DNA of 64,000 bases, taken from positions 127,501 through 191,500 of the forward strand of contig JAXRKP010000637.1 of NCBI GenBank assembly GCA_037039925.1. The letters run 5' to 3'. The position numbers were made by a program, and so were the translations under genes. A model generated the notes under the pieces. The model saw only the letters and a program-made list of their open reading frames with translations, ran no database searches and was not told the DNA's origin. This stretch comes from Doris montereyensis. Taxonomy: Eukaryota > Mollusca > Gastropoda > Nudibranchia > Dorididae. This document shows positions 1 to 25,954 of this stretch, piece by piece (within the stretch, counting starts at the first letter, position 1; each line of letters opens with the position of its first letter).

Positions 1-16
1 ATTATTATTATTATTA

Positions 17-84
<68 letters not shown>

Positions 85-131
85 TTATTATTAAATTATT
101 ATTATTATCATTATTATTATTGTTATTATTA

Positions 132-219
<88 letters not shown>

Positions 220-285
220 GTTGTTGTTGTTGCTGTTGCTGTTGTTGTTTTTGTTGTTGTTATTATTATTCGTATTATGAATCAT
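1..285. repeat. (ATT)n microsatellite
   Basis: Near-pure ATT trinucleotides with a TGT/GCT-variant right end (220-265). Open frames through it translate as poly-Tyr, poly-Asn or poly-Ile and are not genes. Confidence 0.97.
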
Positions 286-1837
286 ATTGTAATTACGTGT
301 ACATGCATAATTAAAATTACGATAATGACAATAATCAAAATAACAACAAATACAAACAACATCAGAACAGTTATTTTGGATGCTTATAATGATGTTCATT
401 TGCAGTGGACGATGTGAAGGCCCTTCTTTGTCTTTGCTCTCCGTAAGTCTAGCAATGCTATTAAAACAGACTTGAGTTCTCTGTTTTTCGTTTAAAAAAT
501 AAGTACCCATGATCTACATAATAAGCAAATCAAAAATTTATCTTGATCACATTGTTAATGAGCAAAAGCTTCTTATTGAGTTCCAAACAAATATAACAAC
601 ATTAATAACAATAACAGATTACTAAACAAACGAAATGATAATGTCTTGTCGTCACCAATACCTTTCACTTTAGAGAAAAAATAAAGACGGTAATCAACTA
701 GATCTAGATAATAATGTTTGTGAAACACCGATAACTTATCTATGGCTCCTCCATCTCTCAGTTAATCTTTCCTTTCTCTCGATGCTTAGAAACACCAAAA
801 CAAAAGCAGTCAGAGACCGTAATCAACAACAAAAGGATTATACGCTGTCTCGTCAGTACACATTAATGGGATAGCATGGCGGGAAGTGGGGTGCAAAATT
901 GAAATAATGGCGCCAAGGAACGATTCGGCACTGGTCGCCCGGATGTGGTATCTAGGTTACTATTAATAGATCTATGCGTCCTCCGCACTGCGCAGATAAA
1001 CCGTTTATCGCGTGACGCGGTCTCCCATTGTGATTGGTCAGAGGTCGTTGCCATGATACAACAAATATTGACACACGGTTCACGCCCAGTACTTTCCGTT
1101 TCAAAAATGAATCCACTATGATTACGATGATAATACCAACAAGACATCGCCGTTTAAGTGACATAACATATTAACATCGCATCTTTCGTTAGGTGATTGG
1201 ATGATTACACGATTTTGAAGATCCCTTTTGCCTCTATCACGTGCGTCATTTAATCCCGGACACTGACAAGAAGACACTCAATGAGCTACTTGAACTGCTC
1301 AATATTAAAGCGCCGTCACTGTCTTTATCTGTCGCCTGATAAAGTGACCAGTACTTGAAGGGTACGGGAACAATCTGTGACGCAAATTGGATAACGTATT
1401 GGTTCTATATAACTCTCTATGCTTATTTATAGCCATGCTTAAAACTTGAAAACACCGGAAGAAAACAAGAATCGTGTTGATACACACATCGTAAGTTTAT
1501 TCGCAAACAAAAGGATTTTTTAAAGTTCCGTCACTTTCCTTTAAAAAAAATAATTTTGAGTAATCGAAATCACTTGAGAAGGTTAATGAACGTTTTTCAT
1601 CTCTTGAACGGCTCTCAGCCTATATTCAGACAAAGAAAGGTGTGACGTCAAAGACGAATTTCAAATAAAAGGTGGAACTTATCCAACACTCTACGAGTCA
1701 AAACCCAAATATCCTGTAGCCTACCTCTGAAAAAGAAAAAGAAAAAGGATCTTGTTTGAAGGTTTATTTGGAGAGACAGAAGGCGTCGTTCACACAAGGA
1801 CGAGGCTCCTACATTATTTTACTGTGAAATCAAATCA
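286..1837. other. Upstream, non-coding sequence
   Basis: AT-rich unique-looking sequence between the ATT tract and the first exon. I see no convincing exon, no SINE and no tandem array. It should hold the promoter and 5' untranslated region of the Ig-C1q gene. Confidence 0.5.
1643..1650 (+). promoter_or_regulatory. Palindromic CRE-like site upstream of the Ig-C1q gene
   Basis: A perfect TGACGTCA lies 188 bp upstream of the start codon at 1838. This is the consensus CREB/ATF palindrome. No TATA box at a suitable distance is evident. Function is inferred from motif and position only. Confidence 0.3.
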
Positions 1838-15511
<13,674 letters not shown>

Positions 15512-16263
15512 GGGACAAGTCCACTTCTCGGAGATGGAATTAAATTGGCCGCCAAGCAGCTACAGGAATGGTGAGGTTTGGACTTTAGATCAAATTAAAA
15601 CAAAAGATTTGAATTTGATATTGTCTGACTTCATCTCAATGTGATCTGGAATCGATTATGGTTTTAATTTACATTCATCAAGTTTTCGCCGTAGTTCATT
15701 CCTTTTATTTGTTTATTTTTTTGTTTGTATAAACATTTTTTGTCGGTCTCTGCCCTAACCAGCAGACAGTACATGGCGTTGTCTGCGTAGATTGAGTGAC
15801 AGTTGGACGACTACTGATGAACGGCAAGACTAGATAAACATGGCTTGAAATGAAACGTCTCAACCCCCCTTAATTAAGTCACTTGACCAATAATTGGGAT
15901 TTGCGTACATATATCAAACATTTAGACAGCAATTTCTGTCAAAAGTTACACACACAGATACATAACATCGACCCATCGTGCTGGTGTTCTCGAATGATGA
16001 TTAAGTTGGCTTGGTATTTATCGTTTTACCCACGACCAACATAATTATGTATTTCCAGATTTGGAATTTGGAAACATTATACATTTTTAAAAATAATTTT
16101 GTTGTTGTTATGTTTGTGTTCTTATGCTCTTTTCTTTCGCTGCTACTCGCTAAGATATTTGGAATAATGTGTAGCTTGTCCAAAAACTCAAAGAGGTAAT
16201 ATAAGATGTCTCAGAATGTACGTGCCATCAAGCTGCCTCCCATAGGACTCTCCTCGGTCTGAT
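15512..16263. other. Intergenic sequence 3' of the Ig-C1q gene
   Basis: AT-rich sequence with no recognisable gene, no clean AATAAA near the stop and no tandem array. It should hold the 3' untranslated region of the Ig-C1q gene. Confidence 0.4.
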
Positions 16264-16302
16264 GGCCTGTTTCCATGGAGCGTATCCGATCTGCCGCGTC
16301 TT
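16264..16302 (+). repeat. Left inverted repeat of the satellite-bearing block
   Basis: The segment starting GGCCTGTTTCCATGGAGCGT and continuing ATCCGATCTGCCGCGTCTT is found inverted at 22351-22389, with a 17-base exact core (TTTCCATGGAGCGTATC). Such ends resemble TIRs of PIF/Harbinger-type elements, but no clear target duplication is seen. Confidence 0.6.
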
Positions 16303-16359
16303 TTCAAATCAGCCACTGTGAGCGATTTTCACAAGAAGACGCGTGCGATGGATGACCCG

Positions 16360-16760
16360 TAGGTCGGTCCAGATCCGTGAGGTGTTGACGTCGGTCGGTC
16401 CAGATCCGTGAGGTGTTGACGTCGGTCGGTCCAGATCCGTGAGGTGTTGACGTCGGTCGGTCCAGATTCGTGGGTTGTTGACGTCGGTCGGTCCAGATTC
16501 GTGGGTTGTTGACGTCGGTCGGTCCAGATTCGTGGGTTGTTGACGTCGGTCGGTCCAGATTCGTGGGTTGTTGACGTCGGACGGTCCAGATTCGTGGGTT
16601 GTTGACGTCGGTCGCTCCAGATTCGTGTGTTGGTGACTTCGGTCGGTCCAAATTCGTGGGTTGTTGACGTCGGTCGGTCCAGATTCATGGGTTGTTGACG
16701 TCGGTCGGTCCAGATTCGTGGGTTGTTGACGTCGGTCGCTCCAGATTCATGGGTTGGTGA
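16360..16760. repeat. 31 bp minisatellite
   Basis: About 12-13 units of GTTGACGTCGGTCGGTCCAG + ATTCGTGGGTT. Units on the left carry ATCCGTGAGGT. GC-rich relative to its surroundings. Each unit contains GACGTC. Confidence 0.95.
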
Positions 16761-16884
16761 CTCATACATCGCAGTCAGGGTTAAAATCACCAAAATTTCG
16801 ATACAAATTTCGTTATTTTTTCTCTCTCTCTCAAAATATTGGAAAAGTAATGATATATTCGTGTTCACCGTCCTCAAATTAACA

Positions 16885-19800
16885 ACATAGATCGTGACAC
16901 ACTGTAACATAGATCGTGACACACTGTAACATAGATTGTGACACACTGTAACATAGATTGTGACACACTGTAACATAGATCGTGACACACTGTAACATAG
17001 ATCGTGACACACTGTAACATAGATCGTGACACACTGTAACATAGATTGTGACACACTGTAACATAGATTGTGACACACTGTAACATAGATCGTGTCACAC
17101 TGTAACATAGATCGTGACACACTGTAACATAGATTGTGACACACTGTAACATATATCGTGATACACTGTAACATAGATCGTGACACACTGTAACATAGAT
17201 CGTGACACACTGTAACATAGATCGTGACACATTGTAACATAGATTGTGACACACTGTAACATATATCGTGATACACTGTAACATAGATCGTGACACACTG
17301 TAACATAGATCGTGACACACTGTAACATAGATCGTGACATACTGTAACATAGATCGTGACACACTGTAACATAGATCGTGACACACTGTAACATAGATCG
17401 TGACACACTGTAACATAGATCGTGACACACTGTAACATAGATCGTGAATCGCTGTAACATAGATTGTGACACACTGTAACATAGATTGTGACACGCTGTA
17501 ACATAGATTGTGACACATTGTAACATAGATCGTGACACACTGTAACATAGATCGTGAATCGCTGTAACATAGATCGTGACACGCTGTAACATAGATCGTG
17601 ACACACTGTAACATAGATCGTGAATCGCTGTAACATAGATCATGACACGCTGTAACATAGATCGTGACACACTGTAACATAGATCGTGAATCGCTGTAAC
17701 ATAGATCATGACACGCTGTAACATAGATCGTGACACACTGTAACATAGATCGTGACACACTGTAACATAGATCGTGACACACTGTAACATAGATCGTGAC
17801 ACACTGTAACATAGATCGTGACACAATGTAAAATAGATCGTGACACACTGTAACATAGATCGTGAATCGCTGTAACATAGATTGTGACACACTGTAACAT
17901 AGATTGTGACACACTGTAACATAGATTGTGACACACTGTAACATAGATTGTGACACACTGTAACATAGATTGTGACACACTGTAACATAGATTGTGACAC
18001 ACTGTAACATAGATTGTGACACACTGTAACATAGATTGTGACACACTGTAACATAGATTGTGACACACTGTAACATAGATCGTGACACACTGTAACATAG
18101 ATCGTGAATCGCTGTAACATAGATCGTGACACACTGTAACATAGATTGTGACACACTGTAACATAGATCGTGACACACTGTAACATAGATTGTGACACAC
18201 TGTAACATAGATCCTGAATCGCTGTAACATAGATTGTGACACATTGTAACATAGATTGTGACACACTGTAACATAGATTGTGACACACTGTAACATAGAT
18301 TGTGACACACTGTAACATAGCTCGTGACACACTGTAACATAGATCGTGAATCGCTGTAACATAGATTGTGTCACGCTGTAACATAGATCGTGACACACTG
18401 TAACATAGATTGTGACACACTGTAACATAGATTGTGACACACTGTAACATAGATTGTGACACACTGTAACATAGATTGTGACACACTGTAACATAGATCG
18501 TGACACACTGTAACATAGATCGTGACACACTGTAACATAGATCGTGACACACTGTAACATAGATCCCGAATCGCTGTAACATAGATTGTGACACACTGTA
18601 ACATAGATTGTGACACACTGTAACATAGATTGTGACACACTGTAACATAGATCGTGTCACACTGTAACATAGATCGTGAATCGCTGTAACATAGATTGTG
18701 ACACACTGTAACATATATCATGATACACTGTAACATAGATTGTGACACATTGTAACATAGATCGAATCGCTGTAACATAGATTGTGACACACTGTAACAT
18801 AGATCGTGAATCGCTGTAACATAGATCGTGACACACTGTAACATAGATCGTGAATCGCTGTAACATAGATCGTGACACTGTAACATAGATCGTGACACAC
18901 TGTAACATAGATCGTGACACACTGTAACATAGATCGTGAATCACTGTAACATAGATTGTGACACATTGTAACATAGATTGTGACACACTGTAACACAGAT
19001 TGTGACACACTGTAACATAGATTGTGACACACTGTAACATAGATTGTGACATCATAGATTGTGACACACTAACATAGATTGTGACACACTGTAACATAGA
19101 TTGTGACACACTGTAACATAGATTGTGACACACTGTAACATAGATTGTGACACACTGTAACATAGATCGTGACACACTGTAACATAGATCCTGAATCGCT
19201 GTAACATAGATTGTGACACACTGTAACATAGATTGTGACACACTGTAACATAGATTGTGACACACTGTAACATAGATTGTGACACACTGTAACATAGCTG
19301 TAACATAACATAGATCGTGAATCGCTGTAACATAGATTGTGTCACGCTGTAACATAGATCGTGACACACTGTAACATAGATTGTGACACATGTAACATAG
19401 ATTGTGACACACTGTAACATAGATTGTGACACACTGTAACATAGATTGTGACACACTGTAACATAGATCGTGACACACTGTAACATACATCGTGACACAC
19501 TGTAACATAGATCGTGACACACTGTAACATAGATCCCGAATCGTGTAACATAGATTGTGACACACTGTAACATAGATTGTGACACACTGTAACATAGATT
19601 GTGACACACTGTAACATAGATCGTGTCACACTGTAACATAGATCGTGAATCGCTGTAACATAGATTGTGACACACTGTAACATATATCATGATACACTGT
19701 AACATAGATTGTGACACATTGTAACATAGATCGTGAATCGCTGTAACATAGATTGTGACACACTGTAACATAGATCGTGAATCGCTGTAACATAGATCGT

Positions 19801-21665
19801 GACACACTGTAACATAGATCGTGAATCGCTGTAACATAGATCGTGACACACTGTAACATAGATCGTGAATCGCTGTAACATAGATCGTGACACACTGTAA
19901 CATAGATCGTGAATCGCTGTAACATAGATTGTGACACACTGTAACATAGATCGTGAATCGCTGTAACATAGATTGTGACACACTGTAACATAGATTGTGA
20001 CACACTGTAACATAGATCGTGACACACTGTAACATAGATCCTGAATCGCTGTAACATAGATCGTTACATGCTGTAACATAGATCGTGACATGCTGTAACA
20101 TAGATCGTGACATGCTGTAACATAGATCGTGACATGCTGTAACATAGATCATGACACGCTGTAACATAGATCGTGACACACTGTAACATAGATCGTGAAT
20201 CGCTGTAACATAGATTGTGACACACTGTAACATAGATCGTGAATCGCTGTAACATAGATTGTGACACACTGTAACATAGATCGTGACACACTAAACATAG
20301 ATCGTGACACACTGTAACATATATCGCAACACACTGTAACATAGATTGCAACACAATGTAACATAGATCGTGACACAATGTAACATAGATTGTGACACAC
20401 TGTAACTTAGATCGCAACACACTGTAACATAGATCGTGACACAATGTAACATAGATCGTGAATCGCTGTAACATAGATTGTGACACACTGTAACATATAT
20501 CATGATACACTGTAATCGCACACTGTAACATAGATCGTGACACACTGTAACATAGATCGTGACACACTGTAACATAGATCGTGACACACTGTAACATAGA
20601 TCGTGAATCGCTGTAACATAGATTGTGACACACTGTAACATATATCATGATACACTGTAACATAGATTGTGACACACTGTAACATAGATCGTGAATCGCT
20701 GTAACATAGATTGTGACACACTGTAACATAGATCGTGAATCGCTGTAACATAGATTGTGACACACTGTAACATAGATCGTGACACGCTGTAACATAGATC
20801 GTGACACACTGTAACATAGATCGTGAATCGCTGTAACATAGATTGTGACACACTGTAACATAGATCATGACACACTGTAACATAGATTGCGACACGCTGT
20901 AACATAGATTGTGACACACTGTAACATAGATTGTGACACACTGTAACATAGATTGTGACACACTGTAACATAGATCGTGACACACTGTAACATAGATCGT
21001 GACACACTGTAACATAGATTGTGACACACTGTAACATAGATTGTGACACACTGTAACATAGATCGTGACACACTGTAACATAGATTGTGACACACTGTAA
21101 CATAGATTGTGACACACTGTAACATAGATTGTGACACACTGTAACATAGATTGTGACACACTGTAACATAGATTGTGATACACTGTAACATAGATTGTGA
21201 CACACTGTAACATAGATTGTGACACGCTGTAACATAGATCGTGACACACTGTAACATAGATTGTGACACACTGTAACATAGATTGTGTCACACTGTAACA
21301 TAGATTGTGACACACTGTAACATAGATCGCAACACACTGTAACATAGATTGTGAATTGCTGTAACATAGATCGCAACACATTGTAACATAGATCGCAACA
21401 CACTGTAACATAGATCGCAACACATTGTAACATAGATCGCAACACACTGTAATATAGATCGCAACACATTGTAACATAGATCGCAACACACTGAAATATA
21501 GATCGCAACACATTGTAACATAGATCGCAACACATTGTAACATAGATCGCAACACATTGTAACATAGATCGCAACACACTGTAATATAGATCGCAACACA
21601 CTGTAACATAGATCACAACACACTGTAACATAGATCGCAACACACTGTAACATAGATCGCAACAC
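16885..21665. repeat. 4.8 kb satellite of 22 bp units
   Basis: About 215 units of ACATAGATCGTGACACACTG + TA. Variant classes are ATTGTGA, GTGAATCGCTG and, at the right end (21300-21665), ATCGCAACACA. Because 22 is not a multiple of 3 and the unit has no stop on the minus strand, all three minus frames stay open for hundreds of codons (up to 539). The repeated MLQCVTIYVTVCHDLCYS peptide is therefore an artefact. A higher-order period near 970 bp is visible between 18200 and 20100. Confidence 0.97.
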
Positions 21666-21900
21666 ACTGTTTTCATTGAGTGTTTACAAGTTAACACCAT
21701 AGATCGCGACACACTGTTTTCATTGAGTGTTTACAAATTAACAACATAGATTGTGACACTGTTTTCATTGAGTGTTTGCAAATTAACAACATAGATTGTG
21801 ACACTGTTTTCATTGAGTGTTTACAAATTAACAACATAGATTGTGACACTGTTTTCATTGAGTGTTTGCAAATTAATAACATAGATCGAGACACACTGTT
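21665..21900. repeat. 45 bp minisatellite adjoining the satellite
   Basis: About five units of ACACTGTTTTCATTGAGTGT plus a TTACAAATTAACAACATAGA part. The last portion is shared with the 22 bp unit (AACATAGATTGTGACAC), so it looks like a composite made from the satellite unit plus unrelated DNA. Confidence 0.9.
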
Positions 21901-22033
21901 AGTTTTGCATTGAGTTTTTTTTAGAAATTAGCGAGTATGAGAAAACGCCTTGCAGCCATTTTCCTACGTACTCTCTGGGTGGGTGTGAAGTGCATTCACG
22001 TCATGCACAAATACAATCGGCTTCATGGACACG

Positions 22034-22325
22034 CCAGTGGTGTCGGTAGCCGTACGTTTAGGCTGTCGGACTGGGGATCATGAGGTCCCGAGTTTGAATC
22101 CTAGCAAAGCTAAGTCCAACGTTGTGTTCCTTGGGAAAGACACTTAACACACATTTCCTCTACTCTACCCAAGTGTAAATGGGTACAAACACTAGCCTGG
22201 GAGTAGAAGTCTGCGCCAGACTAGCGTCCTGTCCATGAGGTGATTCTCATCCACTGTTCCGTTTCACGCTATTGAAACCGGGATGAGTTGCGGCTCTATG
22301 GGCGTTAACGGCCTTGAAGGAACTT
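22034..22325 (+). mobile_element. SINE-A copy
   Basis: Same order as the 12488 copy: tRNA-like head (GGTAGCCGTACGTTTAGG; GAGTTTGAATCC), central part (TTCCTTGGGAAAGACACTTA; GTGTAAATGGGTAC) and 3' part (AGCGTCCTGTCCATGAGGTG; GTTAACGGCCTTGAAGGAAC). Confidence 0.85.
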
Positions 22326-22350
22326 TACTGATAGAAATACAAAACACTAT

Positions 22351-22389
22351 AAGACGCGCAAATCAGATACGCTCCATGGAAATTGGACC
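22351..22389 (-). repeat. Right inverted repeat of the satellite-bearing block
   Basis: Reverse complement reads GGTCCAATTTCCATGGAGCG then TATCTGATTTGCGCGTCTT, matching 16264-16302 in inverse orientation with few mismatches. Confidence 0.6.
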
Positions 22390-22633
22390 TTTATGCGATT
22401 TTAGCTTTTCTGCGTCATAAAATTTTCGTCAAGGAGAGGAACTGGCTGCAACTTACAAGTCTTGATGACAGTATCTCATCGTTCAAGTTAATCCCCCCCA
22501 CTTGTCAATCTGATGTGAAACAAGTTGGTTATCTATTCTACTGATATAATCGACTTTTTACTCTGGTGAAGGAAGAGTAAGACGTTAAGATACTTTACTC
22601 ATGTTTTTAAAAAAAGAAGAAAATTCAAATAAA

Positions 22634-22750
22634 TGACCCAAAGATTTTGTTCGAAAAAGTCGAGAAAATGTTTCAACCGTTGGCGGGGCTCAAACTCATT
22701 ACCTTTTGGTTGAGAGGCCGACACCTTGCCTCTGGACTACCGAGTCCCCC
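22634..22750 (-). mobile_element. SINE-B fragment
   Basis: Only the tRNA-like head and early body remain: on the minus strand GGACTCGGTAGTCCAGAGGC, GGCCTCTCAACCAAAAGGTA, CGGTTGAAACATTTTCTCGA. The 3' body and AAATC tail are absent. Confidence 0.75.
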
Positions 22751-22759
22751 TTTAATTAT

Positions 22760-23953
22760 GCTAATTATTTTGATATCTTATCTTTTTGATTAGATATAGA
22801 TCTATGTTTTAAATACTGTTTCCTCTCGAGATCAATCAAACGGCTTTTTCATTGCAGAAACGATGTAGATCCTAAAAATGAATTAATCATAATGAAGCAA
22901 AGTTGGATGGGTTGTATATTTGAAAGCAATAGAGATACATGATTAGGGACAATAGAGATAAACAATTAGACACAGAGCAATAGAGATAAATGATTAGGGA
23001 CACAGACGAGAAGCAATAGAGATAAACAATTAGGGACACAGACGAGACAAGTAAGACAGAATGATCTGGAAACAAATCCACTAACACCACCCTAAAAAGC
23101 TTGCAAATGTATAACAGTTTGTTTTAATCAATAACTTTGATAAAATTTGTGTATTTAATAAGTTTAAATGATTGGATATCTGGACCTGGACAATACGTTT
23201 TCAATTTGTCCCTGGTAAAATAAAAAATATTACAGTATCGTATCTCAGTGTTTGAATGGAAATAAGATCATTATAAGATAGCAGACGTTATGATAAAGAT
23301 AAAAAAAAGATAAAAGATGGATTTATAGCTCGTGTCTCCACACAAATGCAGGCTCACCGACTGTACATCCTTTATCTCCGGCAGGCAATTTAATTCGAAA
23401 TCCTTCTCCTCAACTCTCGTGGGAGCGTACAGTACACAGTGCTGTTAGTGTTAGGATTTTCGTACTAACACTCTGACAAGATGTTTCTCTACCTATAGCT
23501 GTGTGCTCATCCACACCTGAGTCAAGTGAGGAAAGTAAAGTGAAGTGCCTTTCATAAGATTACAACGTTGTGAACCCCAACCCCCCCCCTCATCTGTGCC
23601 AGCCGTGGGGCTTGAATCAGTGTCGTCGTGATTACCAGCTGACAACACTACTACGGTTCAGCTACAACTCCTTATGAAGGGCATGGCAAACTTACAGTGA
23701 GCATTCTAAAATTGTTTCATATTAAAAATAATAAATTTTTAAAACGACGCAAACATGACATCACCAATCACGTACATGGGTTTTTTTTCACGAGTATGCA
23801 CGTAATGATGGGGGCCAATGATATTGTTGAATATTTTTCTTCTGGTGGAACAATCTAGTTATCAATTATTACAATAAAAGTTTGTCTTTTTTGTTATCAC
23901 CGCCAGTATTATAATCATTATCACTATAACTATCAGTTATCTTCAATAAGATA

Positions 23954-24010
<57 letters not shown>

Positions 24011-24410
24011 CCCCTACTCCTTATCTTCCACCAACATTTCCCTCATGGTCACTACGCTCACTACCAATGTCATCACCAACGTCTTGATAATTCATCATGA
24101 GCATTCATCGTTATCATCGTCATCATCGTTATCATCTTCGTCCTTACCAGAATGTTATTTCATGTGTACAGTATTATTATATCTGCCATAAAATTATGTA
24201 TTTGTAAACGAGAAAATAACTTTATTAAATGCAATTATGATGTATGTTTATGAGTGTTATTTTTAATGTGAATACCATGTCAACAAATACAGCACCCTCT
24301 GTACGGAATCGATGTCTGTCTGAAAGATTAACGTTGGTGGAGTAATGAAGAGATCGGTCTGCATACAACAGCTTTACTTTCTCATGCTCAATCTCAGCCT
24401 CTCTCTCCCA
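22760..24410. other. Intergenic AT-rich sequence
   Basis: No gene recognised. Contains a short GAGATAAACAATTAGGGACA repeat (22925-23045) and an (ATG)n microsatellite (23951-24010). Confidence 0.5.
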
Positions 24411-24414
24411 GCGG

Positions 24415-24725
24415 GGAGGACTCTGTAGTCCAGAGGCAAGGTGTCTGCCTCTCAACTAAAAGGTAGTGGGTTCGAGCCTTGCTAGCGGTTGAAAAATAAT
24501 TTTCTCAATTTTTTTCGAGCAAAATCCCCCCGCCCCCCCCCGCATGGTCCAGATAGGTGGATCGATATCAAGTCCCATCGGAGACGGACGATCAAAAGGA
24601 GGTCCCATGTGCAAAGCACATATCCCTTATTTGTTTACAGGGCAGTCTGGTCAAAATTAAAAATCCTACCAAAAATCCCGAGACCGCCTTAGTTGTGATG
24701 TGGGTATATCAAGTTCAAATCCAAA
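24415..24725 (+). mobile_element. SINE-B copy
   Basis: The head GGACTCTGTAGTCCAGAGGC with B-box-like GTGGGTTCGAGCC is followed by the body (TTTTTTCGAGCAAAATC, ATGGTCCAGATAGGTGGATC) and the 3' end TTAGTTGTGATGTGGGTATA. The tail is short and degraded. Confidence 0.85.
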
Positions 24726-25025
24726 GCCTCGTCAAGCAGTCATGATATCATCAAAGCTTAATTCATCCCTCCTTCCTCCTTTGCTGTGCCAAGTGCCAGC
24801 ACATTTAGCACAGCTTGCCATCCCTGTCTTGATAATCTCCCCTCTCCATGAATGTTGTAGGTTGGCCTCTCGCTCTGTCCCCCTTACACTACAGACTTCA
24901 TGTCAAGCTATGTCTTGCCATGTTTGTTATGATATTATATATTACTTTATTAGTTAGCTGACTCATCGAGTGGCCAACACATCTCTACTCCCTCCTTTTC
25001 ACAGCGCTTTCAATTGCAAGTTGAA

Positions 25026-25328
25026 TTATTCGTCTCAGACTACGGTTACTTATAATAGTAATGGCAGAAGTTAGATAACGCTGGAAAAACTCGATCGTTT
25101 TAGATCGAGTCAGTACTCGATTCTGATGTTATGCGGGCAGGCATGAACGATACCATTCCAACTTGTTAATTATAAAATTCGTCTCAGACTACGGTTACTA
25201 ATAATAGTAATGGCAGAAGTTAGATAACGCTGGAAAAACCAGATCGTTTTTAGATCGACTCAGTACTCGATTCTGATGTTATGCGGGCAGGCATGAATGA
25301 TACCATTCCAACTTTTTAATTATAAAAT
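25026..25328. repeat. Direct duplication of about 150 bp
   Basis: Two copies, each beginning ATTCGTCTCAGACTACGGTT and ending near CAACTT(G/T)TTAATTATAAAA, differ at only a few positions. Each includes an internal inverted motif (GATCG..CGATC). Function unknown. Confidence 0.9.
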
Positions 25329-25445
25329 GTGTTGAAAATGATGGATAAGGTGAATGAAATTATGAAAATTCTACTCAAAGACGGGGGAAACTGACATTTT
25401 CTTTAATTAAAAAGTCGTTTCAGGTAGAAAAAATCCTCAAATGAT

Positions 25446-25715
25446 AGCGACCTTGGTAGGATTTAGAACATGCCTGTATGTAAAATATGGTTACTCGTAG
25501 CGACCTTGGTAGGATTTAGAACATGCCTGTATGTAAAATATGGTTACTCGTAGCGACCTTGGTAGGATTTAGAACATGCCTGTATGTAAAATATGGTTAC
25601 TCGTAGCGACCTTGGTAGGATTTAGAACATGCCTGTATGTAAAATATGGTTACTCGTAGCGACCTTGGTAGGATTTAGAACATGCCTGTATGTAAAATAT
25701 GGTTACTCGTAGCGA
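25446..25715. repeat. 53 bp minisatellite, five identical copies
   Basis: Five apparently perfect copies of a unit starting TAGCGACCTTGGTAGGATTT and ending ATATGGTTACTCG. The perfect identity suggests very recent amplification. Begins about 115 bp after the 150 bp duplication. Confidence 0.95.
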
Positions 25716-25954
25716 CCTGGCAACAGAGCCTTTGGCGTGACAAGGAAGGACCAATTCAGAATTACATCTATAGTTAAAGCATATGTAGAATTGATATATG
25801 TGTATATGTTTATGTGTGGATCAGAAAATTGGATTCCATGAGATGATGTAGGGACAACGTGTGCTCTACTCTGCATTTCTCCAATACTTTACTTATGGCA
25901 ATGGCACCGGTAGCTCTTTTTGTTTGATTTAAATCTATCACTTATCATAATAAT

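Noticed and set aside
1..510. Poly-Asn/poly-Tyr proteins at the left edge
   Set aside because: A simple ATT repeat read in different frames; no gene context.
16885..21665. Large proteins of up to 539 residues (MLQCVTIYVTVCHDLCYS repeats) on the minus strand
   Set aside because: They arise from a 22 bp satellite with no stops on that strand. All three frames give the same peptide, with no domain and no start or splice context.
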